Notes: generated by a model not told the origin, from the letters alone. Counted from the stretch's first letter, positions 9,570 through 20,497 are shown. The stretch is DNA of 64,000 nt from Pseudomonas bijieensis (GCF_013347965.1 NZ_CP048810.1:4897501-4961500); one strand, 5' to 3'. A program made the numbers and translations.

Positions 9570-9926
9570 ATGGCCCGTATTGCAGGCGTCAACATTCCAG
9601 ATAACAAGCATACTGTTATCTCGCTGACCTACATCTATGGTGTTGGTCGCACTACTGCACAGAAAATTTGTGCAGTGACTGGGGTCAACCCAGCGGCAAA
9701 GATCAAGGATCTGAGCGACGAGCAAATTGAACAGCTGCGTGGCGAAGTGGCGAAGTTCACCACTGAAGGTGACCTGCGTCGCGAAATCAACATGAAAATC
9801 AAGCGCTTGATGGACCTCGGTTGCTATCGCGGTCTGCGTCATCGTCGTGGTCTGCCAGTACGCGGTCAGCGTACCAAGACCAACGCGCGTACCCGTAAAG
9901 GTCCGCGTAAGCCGATCCGCAAGTAA
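9570..9926 (+). CDS. rpsM: 30S ribosomal protein S13
   Basis: 118 residues beginning [26 protein letters not shown], the S13 signature with its helix-two-turn-helix. The basic C-terminus ([21 protein letters not shown]) reaches the P-site tRNA. First gene of the alpha operon rpsM-rpsK-rpsD-rpoA-rplQ. Confidence 0.98.
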   Translation: MARIAGVNIPDNKHTVISLTYIYGVGRTTAQKICAVTGVNPAAKIKDLSDEQIEQLRGEVAKFTTEGDLRREINMKIKRLMDLGCYRGLRHRRGLPVRGQRTKTNARTRKGPRKPIRK

Positions 9927-9956
9927 TCGCCCCAGCGAATCGACAGGAATTTAATC

Positions 9957-10346
9957 ATGGCAAAACCTGCTGCTCGTCCTCGTAAAAAAGTTAAAAAGAC
10001 AGTGGTTGATGGCATCGCCCACATCCATGCTTCTTTTAACAACACCATCGTGACCATTACCGACCGTCAAGGTAACGCTCTTTCCTGGGCTACCTCCGGT
10101 GGTTCGGGTTTCCGCGGTTCCCGCAAGTCCACCCCGTTCGCTGCTCAAGTAGCTGCTGAGCGTGCTGGTCAAGCTGCGCTGGAATACGGCCTGAAAAACC
10201 TCGACGTTAACGTCAAGGGTCCAGGTCCAGGTCGTGAATCCGCAGTCCGCGCTTTGAACGGCTGTGGCTACAAGATCGCCAGCATCACCGACGTGACGCC
10301 AATCCCGCACAACGGGTGCCGTCCGCCGAAGAAGCGCCGCGTGTAA
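9957..10346 (+). CDS. rpsK: 30S ribosomal protein S11
   Basis: 129 residues; S11 lies on the 30S platform near the E-site codon. The conserved [17 protein letters not shown] and the C-terminal [13 protein letters not shown] are present. An AGGAA site precedes the ATG at 9957. Confidence 0.98.
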   Translation: MAKPAARPRKKVKKTVVDGIAHIHASFNNTIVTITDRQGNALSWATSGGSGFRGSRKSTPFAAQVAAERAGQAALEYGLKNLDVNVKGPGPGRESAVRALNGCGYKIASITDVTPIPHNGCRPPKKRRV

Positions 10347-10364
10347 TCCAGGAGATTGTAAAGA

Positions 10365-10985
10365 ATGGCTCGTTACATTGGTCCAAAATGCAAACTCGCT
10401 CGTCGCGAAGGCACCGATCTTTTTCTGAAGAGCGGCGTGCGCGCGATCGAATCGAAGTGCAACATTGAAGCAGCACCTGGTATCCACGGCCAACGCCGCG
10501 GTCGCCAGTCCGACTACGGCACCCAACTGCGTGAAAAGCAGAAGGTCCGTCGTATCTACGGCGTTCTCGAGCGTCAATTCAGCGGCTACTACAAAGAAGC
10601 AGCTGGCAAGAAAGGCGCAACCGGCGAAAACCTGTTGCAACTGCTCGAATGCCGTCTGGACAACGTTGTATACCGTATGGGTTTCGGTTCTACTCGTGCC
10701 GAATCCCGTCAGCTGGTATCGCACAAGTCGATCAGCGTTAACGGTCAGACCGTAAACGTTCCGTCCTACCAGGTTCGTGCTGGTGACGTGGTTGCTGTTC
10801 GCGAGAAAGCAAAGAACCAACTTCGCATTGTCCAAGCTCTCGATCTGTGTGCCCAACGTGGCCGCGTAGAATGGGTAGAAGTAGACACTGAGAAGAAGTC
10901 GGGCGTTTTCAAGAACGTTCCTGCTCGCAGTGATCTGTCCGCCGACATCAACGAAAGCCTGATTGTCGAGCTCTACTCCAAGTAA
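10365..10985 (+). CDS. rpsD: 30S ribosomal protein S4
   Basis: 206 residues. N-terminal 16S-binding region ([24 protein letters not shown]) followed by an S4 RNA-binding domain (about residues 95-160, [24 protein letters not shown]). S4 starts 30S assembly and in E. coli represses the alpha operon by binding a pseudoknot in the rpsM leader; whether that applies here is not shown by the sequence. Confidence 0.98.
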   Translation: MARYIGPKCKLARREGTDLFLKSGVRAIESKCNIEAAPGIHGQRRGRQSDYGTQLREKQKVRRIYGVLERQFSGYYKEAAGKKGATGENLLQLLECRLDNVVYRMGFGSTRAESRQLVSHKSISVNGQTVNVPSYQVRAGDVVAVREKAKNQLRIVQALDLCAQRGRVEWVEVDTEKKSGVFKNVPARSDLSADINESLIVELYSK

Positions 10986-11007
10986 GGGCTAGAAAATAGG
11001 TGCATCC

Positions 11008-12009
11008 ATGCAGATTTCGGTAAATGAGTTCCTGACACCCCGCCATATTGATGTGCAGGTTGTCAGTCCAACCCGCGCCAAGATCACACTCGAGCCTCTC
11101 GAGCGTGGTTTCGGCCACACCCTGGGCAACGCGCTGCGCCGCATCCTGTTGTCCTCAATGCCCGGCTGTGCAGTAGTCGAGGCCGAGATTGACGGTGTGC
11201 TCCACGAGTACAGCGCCATCGAAGGTGTACAGGAAGACGTAATTGAAATCCTGTTGAACCTTAAAGGTCTGGCTATCAAGCTGCACGGTCGTGACGAAGT
11301 TACGCTGACCTTGTCGAAGAAGGGTTCGGGGGTGGTTACCGCTGCCGATATTCAGCTGGATCATGATGTCGAGATCGTTAACCCCGATCACGTAATCGCT
11401 AACCTGGCGTCTAACGGCGCCCTGAACATGAAGCTCACCGTAGCTCGTGGTCGTGGTTATGAACCGGCCGACTCGCGTCAGAGCGATGAAGACGAAAGCC
11501 GCAGCATCGGTCGCTTGCAGCTTGACTCTTCGTTCAGCCCGGTTCGCCGTATCGCATACGTGGTGGAAAACGCCCGTGTCGAACAGCGTACCAACCTGGA
11601 CAAGCTGGTTATTGATCTGGAAACCAACGGTACCCTGGATCCTGAAGAGGCTATTCGCCGCGCTGCAACCATCCTGCAACAGCAGTTGGCTGCGTTCGTC
11701 GACCTCAAGGGTGACAGTGAGCCAGTGGTTGTCGAGCAGGAAGACGAGATCGATCCGATCCTGCTTCGCCCGGTTGACGATCTGGAACTGACTGTACGTT
11801 CGGCTAACTGCCTTAAGGCGGAAAACATCTACTACATCGGTGACCTGATTCAGCGTACCGAAGTAGAGCTGTTGAAGACTCCGAACCTTGGCAAGAAATC
11901 CTTGACTGAAATCAAGGACGTTCTGGCCTCCCGCGGTCTGTCCCTCGGCATGCGCCTCGACAACTGGCCGCCTGCAAGTCTTAAGAAGGACGACAAGGCG
12001 ACTGCCTGA
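11008..12009 (+). CDS. rpoA: DNA-directed RNA polymerase subunit alpha
   Basis: 333 residues. The N-terminal dimerisation domain (about 1-230) contains the [23 protein letters not shown] block that nucleates RNA polymerase assembly. After an acidic linker, the C-terminal domain (about 250-325, including [28 protein letters not shown]) binds UP elements and activators. Standard position between rpsD and rplQ. Confidence 0.98.
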   Translation: MQISVNEFLTPRHIDVQVVSPTRAKITLEPLERGFGHTLGNALRRILLSSMPGCAVVEAEIDGVLHEYSAIEGVQEDVIEILLNLKGLAIKLHGRDEVTLTLSKKGSGVVTAADIQLDHDVEIVNPDHVIANLASNGALNMKLTVARGRGYEPADSRQSDEDESRSIGRLQLDSSFSPVRRIAYVVENARVEQRTNLDKLVIDLETNGTLDPEEAIRRAATILQQQLAAFVDLKGDSEPVVVEQEDEIDPILLRPVDDLELTVRSANCLKAENIYYIGDLIQRTEVELLKTPNLGKKSLTEIKDVLASRGLSLGMRLDNWPPASLKKDDKATA

Positions 12010-12051
12010 TCGTCGTAATCACCGAACGTTGTGTTTGGTAAGGAATGAACC

Positions 12052-12438
12052 ATGCGTCATCGTAAAAGTGGTCGTCACCTGAGCCGCACCAGCTCGCACC
12101 GCAAGGCCATGTTCCAAAACATGGCGGTGTCGCTGTTCGAGCACGAGCTGATCAAAACTACTCTGCCAAAAGCCAAAGAACTGCGTCGCGTTGCTGAGCC
12201 GCTGATCACTCTGGCCAAGACAGATAGCCTGGCTAACCGCCGTCTGGCTTTCGACCGTACTCGTTCGAAAGCTATCGTTGGTAAGCTCTTCAACGACCTG
12301 GGCAAGCGCTACGCTACCCGTGAGGGTGGCTACCTGCGCATCCTCAAGTGCGGTTTCCGCGCTGGCGACAACGCGCCTATGGCGTACGTCGAGTTGGTTG
12401 ATCGTGCTACTGCTGGCGAAGCTGTAAGCGCCGAGTAA
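12052..12438 (+). CDS. rplQ: 50S ribosomal protein L17
   Basis: 128 residues beginning [20 protein letters not shown], the L17 signature; it lies near the tunnel exit. Last gene of the ribosomal cluster, with a strong terminator 20 bp after its stop. Confidence 0.98.
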
Positions 12439-12458
12439 GACGACAGTCTGTAACGAAG

Positions 12459-12484
12459 AACCGGGCCTAGTGCCCGGTTTTTTG
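12459..12484 (+). terminator. Intrinsic terminator of the alpha operon
   Basis: Stem AACCGGGC/GCCCGGTT (12459-12466 with 12472-12479), loop CTAGT, then an uninterrupted run of T. A classical Rho-independent terminator that closes the whole S10-spc-alpha cluster. Confidence 0.92.
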
Positions 12485-12547
12485 TGCCCGATAGAAAAGT
12501 AGGCAGCCGTTTCGCCTGGCTTGGCTATCAGCAAGTATTCAGCATTA

Positions 12548-12566
12548 GATAATGACTATCGATGTC
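12548..12566. promoter_or_regulatory. Fur-box-like site upstream of katA
   Basis: GATAATGACTATCGATGTC matches 14 of 19 positions of the classical Fur box (GATAATGATAATCATTATC), with the first eight bases identical. It lies about 100 bp upstream of the katA ATG. An OxyR site was also considered but fits less well. Confidence 0.45.
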
Positions 12567-12663
12567 CATGATTTAATGAATTTGGATACTGTCACTAACA
12601 TGATCAATACTCCTTTCCAGCCGATTAGCCGGCAGTTTGAAGACCGACCTAGGAAGATTGAGC

Positions 12664-14112
12664 ATGAGCCAGACCAAAACGCTTACGACCGCCAGCGGCG
12701 CTCCTGTCGCCGATAACCAGAATTCTCGTTCCGCCGGCCCGCGTGGCCCGTTGCTGCTCGACGACTTTCACCTGATCGAGAAGCTTGCTCACTTCAACCG
12801 CGAGAACATTCCCGAGCGTCGCGTACACGCCAAGGGATCGGGCGCCTACGGCACGTTTACCGTTACCCGGGACATCACCCAGTACACCAGCGCCAAGTTG
12901 TTCGAGTCGATCGGCAAGCAGACACCCACCTTCCTGCGGTTTTCCACCGTGGGTGGCGAGCGTGGTTCGGCCGACACTGAACGCGATCCGCGCGGTTTCG
13001 CCCTGAAGTTCTACACCGAGGAAGGCAACTGGGACATCGTCGGCAACAACACGCCGGTTTTCTTCATCCGTGATCCGTTGAAGTTTCCGGACTTCATCCA
13101 TACCCAGAAACGTCTGCCGCAAAGCAACCTGAAAAGCGCCCAGGCGATGTGGGATTTCTGGTCGCACTCTCCTGAGGCGCTGCATCAGGTCACCATTCTG
13201 TTCTCTGATCGCGGCATTCCAGATGGCTACCGCCACATGCATGGCTTCGGCAGTCACACCTACAGCCTGATCAATGCACAGGGTGAGCGCCACTGGGTGA
13301 AGTGGCACTACAAGACCAAGCAAGGGATCAAGAACCTGGCTCCGGCTGAAGCGGCACGCCTGGCGGGTACCGACCCGGATTACGCCCAGCGTGACTTGTT
13401 CAATGCCATCGAGCGCGGCGATTTCCCGAAATGGAGCGTCTGCATCCAGGTCATGACAGAGGCCCAAGCCGCCGCGCATTACGAAAATCCGTTCGATGTC
13501 ACCAAGACCTGGTCGCAGAAAGAGTTTCCGTTGATCGAAGTCGGTGAGCTCGAACTCAACCGGAACCCGCTGAACTACTTTGCCGAAGTCGAGCAGGCGG
13601 CGTTTGGCCCTAGCAATATGGTGCCAGGGGTTGGCCTCTCGCCGGATCGCATGTTGCAGGGTCGTGTCTTCGCCTACGCCGATGCGCACCGCTACCGTGT
13701 GGGCACCAATCACCAGCAATTGCCGGTGAATGCGCCGCGCAGCCCGGTCAATACCTACCAGCGCGACGGCGCGATGGCGTTTGGCAGCAATGGCGGGGCG
13801 GCACCGAACTACGAGCCTAATAGCTATGTGGAGACGCCGAAGCAGGCCCCGCGTTACGCGGAGCCGGCACTGGCCCTCAGTGGCGCTGCGGACCGTTACG
13901 ATCATCGTGAAGACACCGATTACTACAGCTACGCCGGTGCGTTGTTCCGCCTGATGAACGATGAGCAGAAAGCCCTGCTGATCAGTAATATCGCCGGTGC
14001 GATGGCCGGTGTATCGGCTGATGTCGTTGACCGTCAGTTGCAGCATTTCTTCAAGGCGGATGTCGCCTATGGGGAAGGCATCGCAAAAGCCTTGGGCGTA
14101 GCGCTGAACTAA
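12664..14112 (+). CDS. katA: Monofunctional haem catalase KatA
   Basis: 482 residues from the ATG at 12664, which has AGGAAG nine bases upstream; an upstream in-frame start at 12637 would add an unconserved leader. It converts hydrogen peroxide to water and oxygen. Distal catalytic His55 ([10 protein letters not shown]), distal Asn128 ([13 protein letters not shown]) and proximal haem-ligand Tyr338 ([13 protein letters not shown]) are all present. The length equals that of P. aeruginosa KatA, a small-subunit clade 3 catalase. The neighbouring ferritin gene matches P. aeruginosa, where loss of that ferritin (BfrA/FtnA) lowers KatA activity, probably by limiting iron for haem. There is no signal peptide, so it is cytoplasmic. 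Confidence 0.97.
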   Translation: MSQTKTLTTASGAPVADNQNSRSAGPRGPLLLDDFHLIEKLAHFNRENIPERRVHAKGSGAYGTFTVTRDITQYTSAKLFESIGKQTPTFLRFSTVGGERGSADTERDPRGFALKFYTEEGNWDIVGNNTPVFFIRDPLKFPDFIHTQKRLPQSNLKSAQAMWDFWSHSPEALHQVTILFSDRGIPDGYRHMHGFGSHTYSLINAQGERHWVKWHYKTKQGIKNLAPAEAARLAGTDPDYAQRDLFNAIERGDFPKWSVCIQVMTEAQAAAHYENPFDVTKTWSQKEFPLIEVGELELNRNPLNYFAEVEQAAFGPSNMVPGVGLSPDRMLQGRVFAYADAHRYRVGTNHQQLPVNAPRSPVNTYQRDGAMAFGSNGGAAPNYEPNSYVETPKQAPRYAEPALALSGAADRYDHREDTDYYSYAGALFRLMNDEQKALLISNIAGAMAGVSADVVDRQLQHFFKADVAYGEGIAKALGVALN

Positions 14113-14130
14113 GTCTAAACGAGAAGCAGA

Positions 14131-14156
14131 ACCGCCCTCATTAGGGCGGTTTTTGC
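14131..14156 (+). terminator. Intrinsic terminator of katA
   Basis: Perfect 8-bp stem ACCGCCCT/AGGGCGGT around a CATT loop, followed by TTTTTG. It separates katA from the ferritin gene, so the two are probably independent transcripts. Confidence 0.9.
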
Positions 14157-14270
14157 GTTATTTAGCCCGGTTTTCTCGGATTTTCTTCGCTTTTATTGCG
14201 TTGAGGTCGTGACCTTGCGGTCAGCTTGGTTCAAACTACAACCTTTAAAAGCTTGTGGAGATGTAGGGCG

Positions 14271-14735
14271 ATGCAAGGTCACCCAGACGTAATCGATTAC
14301 CTCAACACGTTGCTGACAGGCGAACTGGCAGCCCGTGATCAATATTTCATCCATTCGCGGATGTACGAGGATTGGGGTTTTACCGAGCTCTACGAACGTA
14401 TCAACCACGAGATGGAAGAAGAAACCCAACACGCCGATGCACTCATGCGTCGGATCCTGATGCTCGAAGGCACACCACGCATGCGTGCCGATGACCTGGA
14501 TGTCGGTACCACGGTGCCCGACATGCTCGCCGCCGACCTGCGCCTGGAGTACAAAGTCCGCGCTGCGCTGTGCAAAGGCATCGAGCTCTGCGAGCAGCAC
14601 AATGACTACGTGACTCGCGAGATCCTGCGGATCCAGCTCAACGACACCGAAGAAGACCATACCTACTGGCTGGAGAAGCAGTTGGGCCTGATCAAGCTGA
14701 TCGGGTTGGTAAACTACCTGCAATCGCAGTTCTGA
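14271..14735 (+). CDS. ftnA: Ferritin-like iron-storage protein (FtnA; formerly called BfrA)
   Basis: 154 residues from the ATG at 14271 ([20 protein letters not shown]). Di-iron ferroxidase ligands are visible: Glu18, Tyr25, Glu51, His54, then Glu93 and the EEDH pair near residues 125-130. Bacterioferritins bind haem through Met52; here residue 52 is Thr (EEETQHAD), so haem binding by the usual route is lost. The P. aeruginosa homologue beside katA was renamed FtnA for this reason. The protein should form a 24-mer that oxidises and stores iron in the cytoplasm. Upstream, AGGTCGTGACCT (14204-14215) is a small palindrome of unknown meaning. A start at 14226 is in frame but not conserved. Confidence 0.93.
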   Translation: MQGHPDVIDYLNTLLTGELAARDQYFIHSRMYEDWGFTELYERINHEMEEETQHADALMRRILMLEGTPRMRADDLDVGTTVPDMLAADLRLEYKVRAALCKGIELCEQHNDYVTREILRIQLNDTEEDHTYWLEKQLGLIKLIGLVNYLQSQF

Positions 14736-14753
14736 CGCTCCCACCGAAAAACC

Positions 14754-14791
14754 AAAAGCCCCTGTCATCGGTGAGATGACAGGGGCTTTTT
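14754..14791. terminator. Bidirectional terminator between ftnA and uvrA
   Basis: A perfect 16-bp stem (AAAAGCCCCTGTCATC, 14754-14769, with 14775-14790) and a 5-nt loop. It carries A-runs on one side and T-runs on the other, so it can end transcription of both convergent genes. Confidence 0.92.
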
Positions 14792-14806
14792 CGTGCTCGG
14801 GTGAAA

Positions 14807-17641
14807 TCAGTCCCGATCACGCTCCAACAGCGGCTTGAGGTAGTGCCCGGTGTGGGACTGCTTCATTTCGGCCACTTGTTCCGGCGTCCCTACCGCGATG
14901 ATCTGACCGCCCTTGGAGCCGCCTTCCGGTCCCAGGTCCACTAGCCAGTCAGCGGTCTTGATCACATCCAGGTTGTGTTCGATCACCACCACGGTATTGC
15001 CATGGTCGCGCAGGCGGTGCAGCACATCGAGTAACTGCTGGATATCGGCGAAGTGCAGGCCCGTGGTCGGCTCATCGAGGATATACAGGGTCTTGCCGGT
15101 GTCGCGCTTGGACAGCTCGCGGGACAACTTGACCCGCTGGGCCTCGCCGCCAGACAGCGTCGTCGCCGACTGCCCCAGCTTGATGTACGACAAGCCCACA
15201 TCCATCAGCGTCTGGAGCTTGCGCGCCAGGGCCGGCACCGCGTCGAAGAACACCCGGGCTTCCTCGATGGTCATCTCGAGGGTTTCGTGGATGTTCTTGC
15301 CCTTGTACTTGATCTCCAGGGTTTCGCGGTTGTAGCGCTTGCTCTTGCACACATCGCACGGTACGTAGATGTCTGGCAGGAAGTGCATTTCCACCTTGAT
15401 CAAGCCATCGCCCTGGCAGGCTTCGCAGCGCCCGCCCTTGACGTTGAACGAGAACCGCCCCGGCCCGTAGCCTCTTGAACGGGACTCCGGCACGCCGGCG
15501 AACAGTTCGCGGATCGGCGTGAACAACCCGGTGTAGGTCGCCGGATTGGAGCGCGGCGTGCGGCCAATCGGGCTCTGGTCGATGTCGACCACCTTGTCCA
15601 GGTGCTCCAGGCCCTTGATGCTGTCGTGGGCGGCAGCTTCCAGGGTGGTGGCGCCGTTCAGGGCCGTGGCGCTGAGGGGGAACAGGGTGTTGTTGATCAG
15701 TGTCGACTTGCCGGAGCCGGACACTCCGGTAACGCAGGTCAGCAGGCCGATCGGGATTTCCAGGTCGACATTGCGCAAGTTGTTGCCGCGAGCACCCTTG
15801 AGGGTCAGCGACAGCTTCTTGTTGCGCGGCGTGCGCTTGGCCGGGACCTTGATCTTGACCCGGCCCGACAGGTACTTGCCCGTCAGCGAATCAGGATGCG
15901 CCATGACTTCGGCAGCGGTGCCCTGGGCAACGATATGCCCGCCATGCACGCCAGCGCCCGGGCCGATGTCCACCACATAGTCGGCCAGGCGGATGGCGTC
16001 CTCGTCGTGCTCGACCACGATCACCGTGTTGCCGATGTCCCGCAAGTGCTTCAAAGTCCCGAGCAGCCGGTCGTTGTCCCGCTGGTGCAAGCCGATGGAC
16101 GGTTCGTCGAGGATGTACATCACCCCCACCAGGCCGGCGCCGATCTGGCTGGCGAGGCGGATGCGCTGGGCTTCGCCGCCGGACAAAGTGTCGGCGCTGC
16201 GATCGAGGGTCAGGTAGTCCAGGCCGACGTTCACCAGGAACTGCAAGCGTTCGCGGATTTCCTTGAGGATCTTGTCAGCGATTTCGCCACGACGACCGGT
16301 CAGTTTCAGGCCGCCGAAATAATCGGTGGCGTCGCCAATCGGCAGGTTGGTCACCGCCGGCAGGGTCTTTTCACCGACCCACACATGCCGCGCCTCGCGG
16401 CGCAGACGGGTGCCTCGGCAATCGGGGCAGGGCTGGGTGCTGAGGAACTTGGCCAGTTCTTCGCGCACGCTGGCCGACTCGGTCTCGCGGTAGCGTCGTT
16501 CCAGGTTCGGCACGATGCCTTCGAACGGATGGGAGCGTTTGACGATATCGCCGCGGTCGTTGAGGTATTTGAAGTCGACATTCTGCGAGCCGCTGCCCTG
16601 CAGGATGAATTTCTGCTGGTCGGCGGGCAGCTCGTTGAACGGCTTGTCCAGGCTGAACTTGTAGTGGGCCGCCAGCGAACCGAGCATCTGGAAGTAATAG
16701 ACGTTGCGCCTGTCCCAGCCGCGAATCGCCCCTTCGGCCAGGGTCAGCTCGCCGTTGACCAGCCGCTTGGTGTCGAAGAACTGCTTGACCCCCAGGCCAT
16801 CGCAGGTCGGGCAGGCGCCGGCCGGGTTGTTGAAGGAGAACAGCTTGGGTTCCAGTTCGCTGATGGCGTGGCCGCAGATCGGACAGGCGAAGCGTGCGGA
16901 GAAGATGATTTCTTCGCCAGGCTCGTCGTCCATCGGTGCGACCAGGGCGATGCCGTCGGCCAGCTTCAACGCGGTCTCGAAGGACTCGGCCAGCCGCTGT
17001 TGCAGATCGGCCCGGACCTTGAAGCGGTCGACCACCACATCGATCGAATGCTTCTTCTGTTTATCCAGCTTCGGCAGTTCGTCCAGCTCGCAGAGCTTGC
17101 CGTTGACCCGGGCCCGCACGAAACCCTGGGCGCGCAGTTCTTCGAAGACCATCAGGTGTTCGCCCTTGCGCTCGCGAACCACCGGGGCCAGCAGCATCAG
17201 CTTGCTGCCTTCCGGCTGGGCCAGCACCAGGTCGACCATCTGGCTGACGGTCTGGGCTTCCAGGGGAATGTCGTGATCGGGGCAACGGGGAATACCGACG
17301 CGCGCATACAGCAGGCGCAAGTAGTCGTAGATCTCGGTGATGGTACCGACCGTCGACCGGGGGTTATGGGAGGTCGACTTCTGTTCGATGGAAATCGCCG
17401 GCGACAGGCCTTCGATGGTATCGACGTCGGGTTTTTCCATCATCGACAGGAACTGCCGGGCGTAGGCCGACAGCGATTCGACATAACGTCGCTGGCCTTC
17501 GGCATACAAGGTGTCGAAGGCCAGGGATGATTTGCCGGATCCGGACAGGCCGGTGATGACGATCAGCTTGTCCCGTGGCAGGGTCAGGTCGATGTTCTTC
17601 AGGTTGTGGGTACGGGCCCCACGAATCAGGATCTTGTCCAA
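14807..17641 (-). CDS. uvrA: UvrABC excinuclease subunit A
   Basis: 944 residues when begun at the TTG at 17641 ([19 protein letters not shown]), which keeps the conserved UvrA N-terminus and has GCGAGG upstream; an ATG at 17731 would add 30 unconserved residues. Damage recognition in nucleotide-excision repair. Two ABC ATPase halves: Walker [13 protein letters not shown] near residue 35 and [12 protein letters not shown] near 645, each with an LSGGEAQR signature. Zinc fingers are CPIC...CPTC and CEAC...CDVC. It loads UvrB with ATP turnover. It is convergent with ftnA and divergent from the YajR-like gene. Confidence 0.97.
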   Translation of the reverse strand: MDKILIRGARTHNLKNIDLTLPRDKLIVITGLSGSGKSSLAFDTLYAEGQRRYVESLSAYARQFLSMMEKPDVDTIEGLSPAISIEQKSTSHNPRSTVGTITEIYDYLRLLYARVGIPRCPDHDIPLEAQTVSQMVDLVLAQPEGSKLMLLAPVVRERKGEHLMVFEELRAQGFVRARVNGKLCELDELPKLDKQKKHSIDVVVDRFKVRADLQQRLAESFETALKLADGIALVAPMDDEPGEEIIFSARFACPICGHAISELEPKLFSFNNPAGACPTCDGLGVKQFFDTKRLVNGELTLAEGAIRGWDRRNVYYFQMLGSLAAHYKFSLDKPFNELPADQQKFILQGSGSQNVDFKYLNDRGDIVKRSHPFEGIVPNLERRYRETESASVREELAKFLSTQPCPDCRGTRLRREARHVWVGEKTLPAVTNLPIGDATDYFGGLKLTGRRGEIADKILKEIRERLQFLVNVGLDYLTLDRSADTLSGGEAQRIRLASQIGAGLVGVMYILDEPSIGLHQRDNDRLLGTLKHLRDIGNTVIVVEHDEDAIRLADYVVDIGPGAGVHGGHIVAQGTAAEVMAHPDSLTGKYLSGRVKIKVPAKRTPRNKKLSLTLKGARGNNLRNVDLEIPIGLLTCVTGVSGSGKSTLINNTLFPLSATALNGATTLEAAAHDSIKGLEHLDKVVDIDQSPIGRTPRSNPATYTGLFTPIRELFAGVPESRSRGYGPGRFSFNVKGGRCEACQGDGLIKVEMHFLPDIYVPCDVCKSKRYNRETLEIKYKGKNIHETLEMTIEEARVFFDAVPALARKLQTLMDVGLSYIKLGQSATTLSGGEAQRVKLSRELSKRDTGKTLYILDEPTTGLHFADIQQLLDVLHRLRDHGNTVVVIEHNLDVIKTADWLVDLGPEGGSKGGQIIAVGTPEQVAEMKQSHTGHYLKPLLERDRD

Positions 17642-17689
17642 AGTGGCCTCGCTCGGCGGGCGTCGAAAACGTAGGAGTATACGGGCAAA

Positions 17690-17709
17690 TACTGGATGGA
17701 TGCACACTA
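17690..17709. promoter_or_regulatory. Degenerate LexA-box-like sequence upstream of uvrA
   Basis: TACTGGATGGATGCACACTA matches 14 of 20 positions of the SOS-box consensus and keeps the outer TACTG and CA-TA, but its right half reads CAC rather than CAG. It lies 49-68 bp upstream of the uvrA TTG. P. aeruginosa uvrA has been reported as not damage-inducible, so this may be a relic or chance. Confidence 0.25.
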
Positions 17710-17820
17710 TTGAAAGTGAGTTTGCAGCCATACATGAAGACTGCGCGGCAAACGGTCGCCATATACCCTCTCAATCGATGGGACTGGTAGAATCGCCGCC
17801 GGTTCACATGAGGTTTTTCC

Positions 17821-19218
17821 ATGCAAGATCCCCACAGCGAACGCATGAGTAGCGGCGAGACGCGCGCAGCAAGCGGTCTGGCCCTGGTGTTCGCCTTCCG
17901 TATGCTGGGCATGTTTATGGTGTTGCCGGTGCTGGCGACCTATGGGATGGACCTGGCGGGCGCGACCCCGGCCCTCATCGGGTTGGCGATTGGCGCATAT
18001 GGCCTGACCCAGGCGATCTTCCAGATCCCGTTCGGGATCATTTCCGACCGCATCGGCCGACGTCCGGTCATCTACCTGGGGCTGATCGTCTTCGCCCTCG
18101 GCAGTGTGCTGGCGGCCAATGCCGATTCGATCTGGGGCGTGATCGCCGGACGAATCCTGCAAGGCGCCGGGGCCATTTCCGCGGCCGTCATGGCGCTGTT
18201 GTCAGACTTGACCCGCGAACAACATCGGACCAAGGCCATGGCCATGATCGGCATGACCATCGGCCTGTCGTTCGCCGTGGCCATGGTGGTCGGTCCCTTG
18301 CTGACCCGTGCCTTTGGCCTGTCGGGCCTGTTCCTGGCGACCGGGGCCATGGCGCTGGTAGGGATCCTGATCGTCGCGTTCATGGTGCCGCGTGCCACCG
18401 GGCCGTTGCAGCACCGGGAATCCGGGGTGGCGCGCCAGGCGTTGATCCCGACGCTCAAGCACCCGGACCTGTTGCGCCTGGACCTGGGTATTTTTGTGCT
18501 CCACGCCATGCTGATGTCCAGCTTCGTAGCCCTGCCGCTGGCCCTGGTCGAGAAGGCCGGCCTGCCCAAGGAGCAGCACTGGTGGGTCTACCTGACCGCG
18601 CTGCTGATTTCGTTCTTCGCCATGATTCCCTTCATCATCTATGGCGAGAAACGACGCAAAATGAAACGAGTTTTGCTCGGCGCCGTCGTGACGCTGATGC
18701 TCACTGAGCTATTCTTCTGGCAGTTCGGCGATAGCCTGCGGGCCCTGGTGATTGGCACCGTAGTGTTCTTCACCGCGTTCAATCTGCTGGAGGCTTCGCT
18801 GCCTTCGCTGATCAGCAAGGTTTCCCCGGCGGGCGGCAAGGGTACGGCGATGGGGGTCTACTCCACGAGCCAGTTCCTCGGCTCGGCACTGGGCGGGATC
18901 CTCGGTGGCTGGCTGTTCCAGCATGGCGGTTTGTCGGTTGTGTTCCTGGGATGTGCCGCGCTGGCTGCACTTTGGCTGGCCTTTGCTGTTACCATGCGCG
19001 AACCTCCCTATGTGACGAGCCTGCGCTTGCCCTTATCGCCCGAGGCGATTCGTGAGGCTGGCCTGACCGAGCGTCTGAAGGCCGTCGTTGGAGTAACCGA
19101 TGCAGTGGTGGTCGCCGACGAGGCGGCCGTGTATATCAAACTCGACACCGAATTATTGGATCGCGCGACGCTCGAGCGCCTGGTGAACAACCCGGCCCCG
19201 ACCACGTGCGAAGCCTAG
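17821..19218 (+). CDS. MFS transporter, YajR-like, with C-terminal YAM domain
   Basis: 465 residues, about 12 membrane segments. Motif A is clear ([16 protein letters not shown], after TM2), and the TM1 segment [22 protein letters not shown] is typical of the YajR group of drug:proton antiporter-like carriers. After the last membrane helix (ending near TMREPPYVT) comes a cytosolic region of about 70 residues ([22 protein letters not shown]...[18 protein letters not shown]) that matches the ferredoxin-like YAM domain of E. coli YajR in position and pattern. The substrate is unknown. It lies 9 bp before ssb, the conserved order in Pseudomonas. Confidence 0.88.
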   Translation: MQDPHSERMSSGETRAASGLALVFAFRMLGMFMVLPVLATYGMDLAGATPALIGLAIGAYGLTQAIFQIPFGIISDRIGRRPVIYLGLIVFALGSVLAANADSIWGVIAGRILQGAGAISAAVMALLSDLTREQHRTKAMAMIGMTIGLSFAVAMVVGPLLTRAFGLSGLFLATGAMALVGILIVAFMVPRATGPLQHRESGVARQALIPTLKHPDLLRLDLGIFVLHAMLMSSFVALPLALVEKAGLPKEQHWWVYLTALLISFFAMIPFIIYGEKRRKMKRVLLGAVVTLMLTELFFWQFGDSLRALVIGTVVFFTAFNLLEASLPSLISKVSPAGGKGTAMGVYSTSQFLGSALGGILGGWLFQHGGLSVVFLGCAALAALWLAFAVTMREPPYVTSLRLPLSPEAIREAGLTERLKAVVGVTDAVVVADEAAVYIKLDTELLDRATLERLVNNPAPTTCEA

Positions 19219-19227
19219 GAGAACGTT

Positions 19228-19743
19228 ATGGCCCGTGGGGTTAACAAAGTCATATTGGTCGGTACTTGCGGCCAGGATCCTGAAGTTCGCTACCTGCCCA
19301 ACGGCAACGCCGTGACCAACCTGAGTCTGGCGACCAGCGAACAGTGGACCGACAAGCAGACCGGCCAGAAGGTCGAGAAGACCGAGTGGCACCGCGTGTC
19401 GATGTTCGGCAAGGTGGCCGAGATCGCCGGCGAATACCTGCGCAAGGGTTCGCAGGTGTACATCGAAGGCAAGCTGCAGACCCGCGAGTGGGAAAAAGAC
19501 GGCATCAAGCGCTACACCACCGAAATCGTGGTCGACATGCAAGGCACCATGCAACTGCTGGGTGGCCGTCCACAGGGCGACCAGCAACAAGGTGGCAACA
19601 ACTACCAGCAGTCGGCTCCGCGTCAGCAGGCGCCTCGTCCGCAGTCCGCTCCACAGCCACAACGCGAACGCCCGGCCCCACAACAGGCCGCGCCGCAACC
19701 GGCTCCGGATTTCGACAGCTTTGATGACGATATTCCGTTCTGA
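19228..19743 (+). CDS. ssb: Single-stranded DNA-binding protein
   Basis: 171 residues: N-terminal OB fold (about 1-110, [22 protein letters not shown]), then a Gln/Pro-rich disordered linker (about 115-160), then the acidic tip DDDIPF that recruits replication and repair partners. It covers single-stranded DNA as a tetramer. Close spacing to the upstream transporter suggests co-transcription; its own promoter was not identified. Confidence 0.97.
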   Translation: MARGVNKVILVGTCGQDPEVRYLPNGNAVTNLSLATSEQWTDKQTGQKVEKTEWHRVSMFGKVAEIAGEYLRKGSQVYIEGKLQTREWEKDGIKRYTTEIVVDMQGTMQLLGGRPQGDQQQGGNNYQQSAPRQQAPRPQSAPQPQRERPAPQQAAPQPAPDFDSFDDDIPF

Positions 19744-19776
19744 TTCCTACTTGGGAATTGCCCAGGTAGTTTCCTG

Positions 19777-19811
19777 AAAAGCCCCAAGCGTTCTGCGCTT
19801 GGGGCTTTTTA
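19777..19811. terminator. Terminator after ssb, shared with the convergent gene
   Basis: 14-bp stem AAAAGCCCCAAGCG/CGCTTGGGGCTTTT around TTCTG, with a T-run on the plus strand and A-run on the left arm, so it can serve both strands. Confidence 0.9.
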
Positions 19812-19870
19812 TTGGGCATTTGGCACAGGCAGGTATGTTCGTGGTTTGAGAAATGGGCAACTTCGGCCGC

Positions 19871-20497
19871 TCACAAATCCAAGACCACGACTTCATGCAT
19901 CCTCTCGCCAACTGATTGCCTCAACCACGCGGCATGGAACGCCATGTCCTGCACCGGTACATGCACCCAAAATCGACGTTCGATCGGCTTGCCATTGTCC
20001 CCGGCGAAGCACACCTCAAAGTGACAGCCATTGGCGAAAGCATTCGCCATGTAGGGCCTGATGGAGTGGATGGCGCTGTATGGCACACATACTTCGCTGG
20101 CTTCTCGGGCCGGGCGCCGTTGGGTGAAGGTGAGGCATTGCTGGTCTTCGTCAAAACAGAAGCCGAGCACTTCAGGCCCGGCGGCGAGCCAGCGAATGAC
20201 GCCCATGGCCACCAATGCGCTGACGAACATGAGCGTCAAGACCAGAGGGTCTTCAAGCACTTTTGTATGAATGCTCGGCAGGCCTCGTCCGTCGTAGAAC
20301 AGGTTGATCGATAACACCGCCAACCCGTAGAGCGGCAAGGCAAGCAATAACGCCACGGTGTACAACATGGTACCCAGGTATCCCGTCCTGGGGATTTCGC
20401 TTGGGTAATCCCAGGTGGGGGGATGCGGTGGTGCCGATGCGACGGTGTCGGTCGGGCCCGGGGAGCAGACCAGGCGCGACGGGGGAGTGCGTTTCAT
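19871..20497 (-). CDS. Hypothetical protein with two membrane segments
   Basis: 208 residues; I do not recognise the family. A proline-rich N-terminus of about 35 residues precedes two hydrophobic segments (about 42-66 and 83-106), then a soluble domain of about 100 residues (residues 108-208) with the look of a small beta-rich PH-like or YcxB-like module (CLTFTQRRPAREASEVCVPY...HFEVCFAGDNG). The ATG at 20497 was chosen as the first start. It is the last of three minus-strand genes that follow the MACPF gene, but a 128-bp gap precedes it and no link is shown. Confidence 0.6.
   Translation of the reverse strand: MKRTPPSRLVCSPGPTDTVASAPPHPPTWDYPSEIPRTGYLGTMLYTVALLLALPLYGLAVLSINLFYDGRGLPSIHTKVLEDPLVLTLMFVSALVAMGVIRWLAAGPEVLGFCFDEDQQCLTFTQRRPAREASEVCVPYSAIHSIRPYMANAFANGCHFEVCFAGDNGKPIERRFWVHVPVQDMAFHAAWLRQSVGERMHEVVVLDL

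Noticed and set aside
12525..12560. OxyR-type site before katA
   Set aside because: GATAATGACTATC has part of the ATAG-CTAT pattern, but the four-element spacing is not complete. The Fur-box match is better, though also unproven.
14204..14223. Small palindromes AGGTCGTGACCT and TGACC-TTGC-GGTCA before ftnA
   Set aside because: They could be an operator, but they are short, overlap each other and match no consensus I know; not called as a feature.
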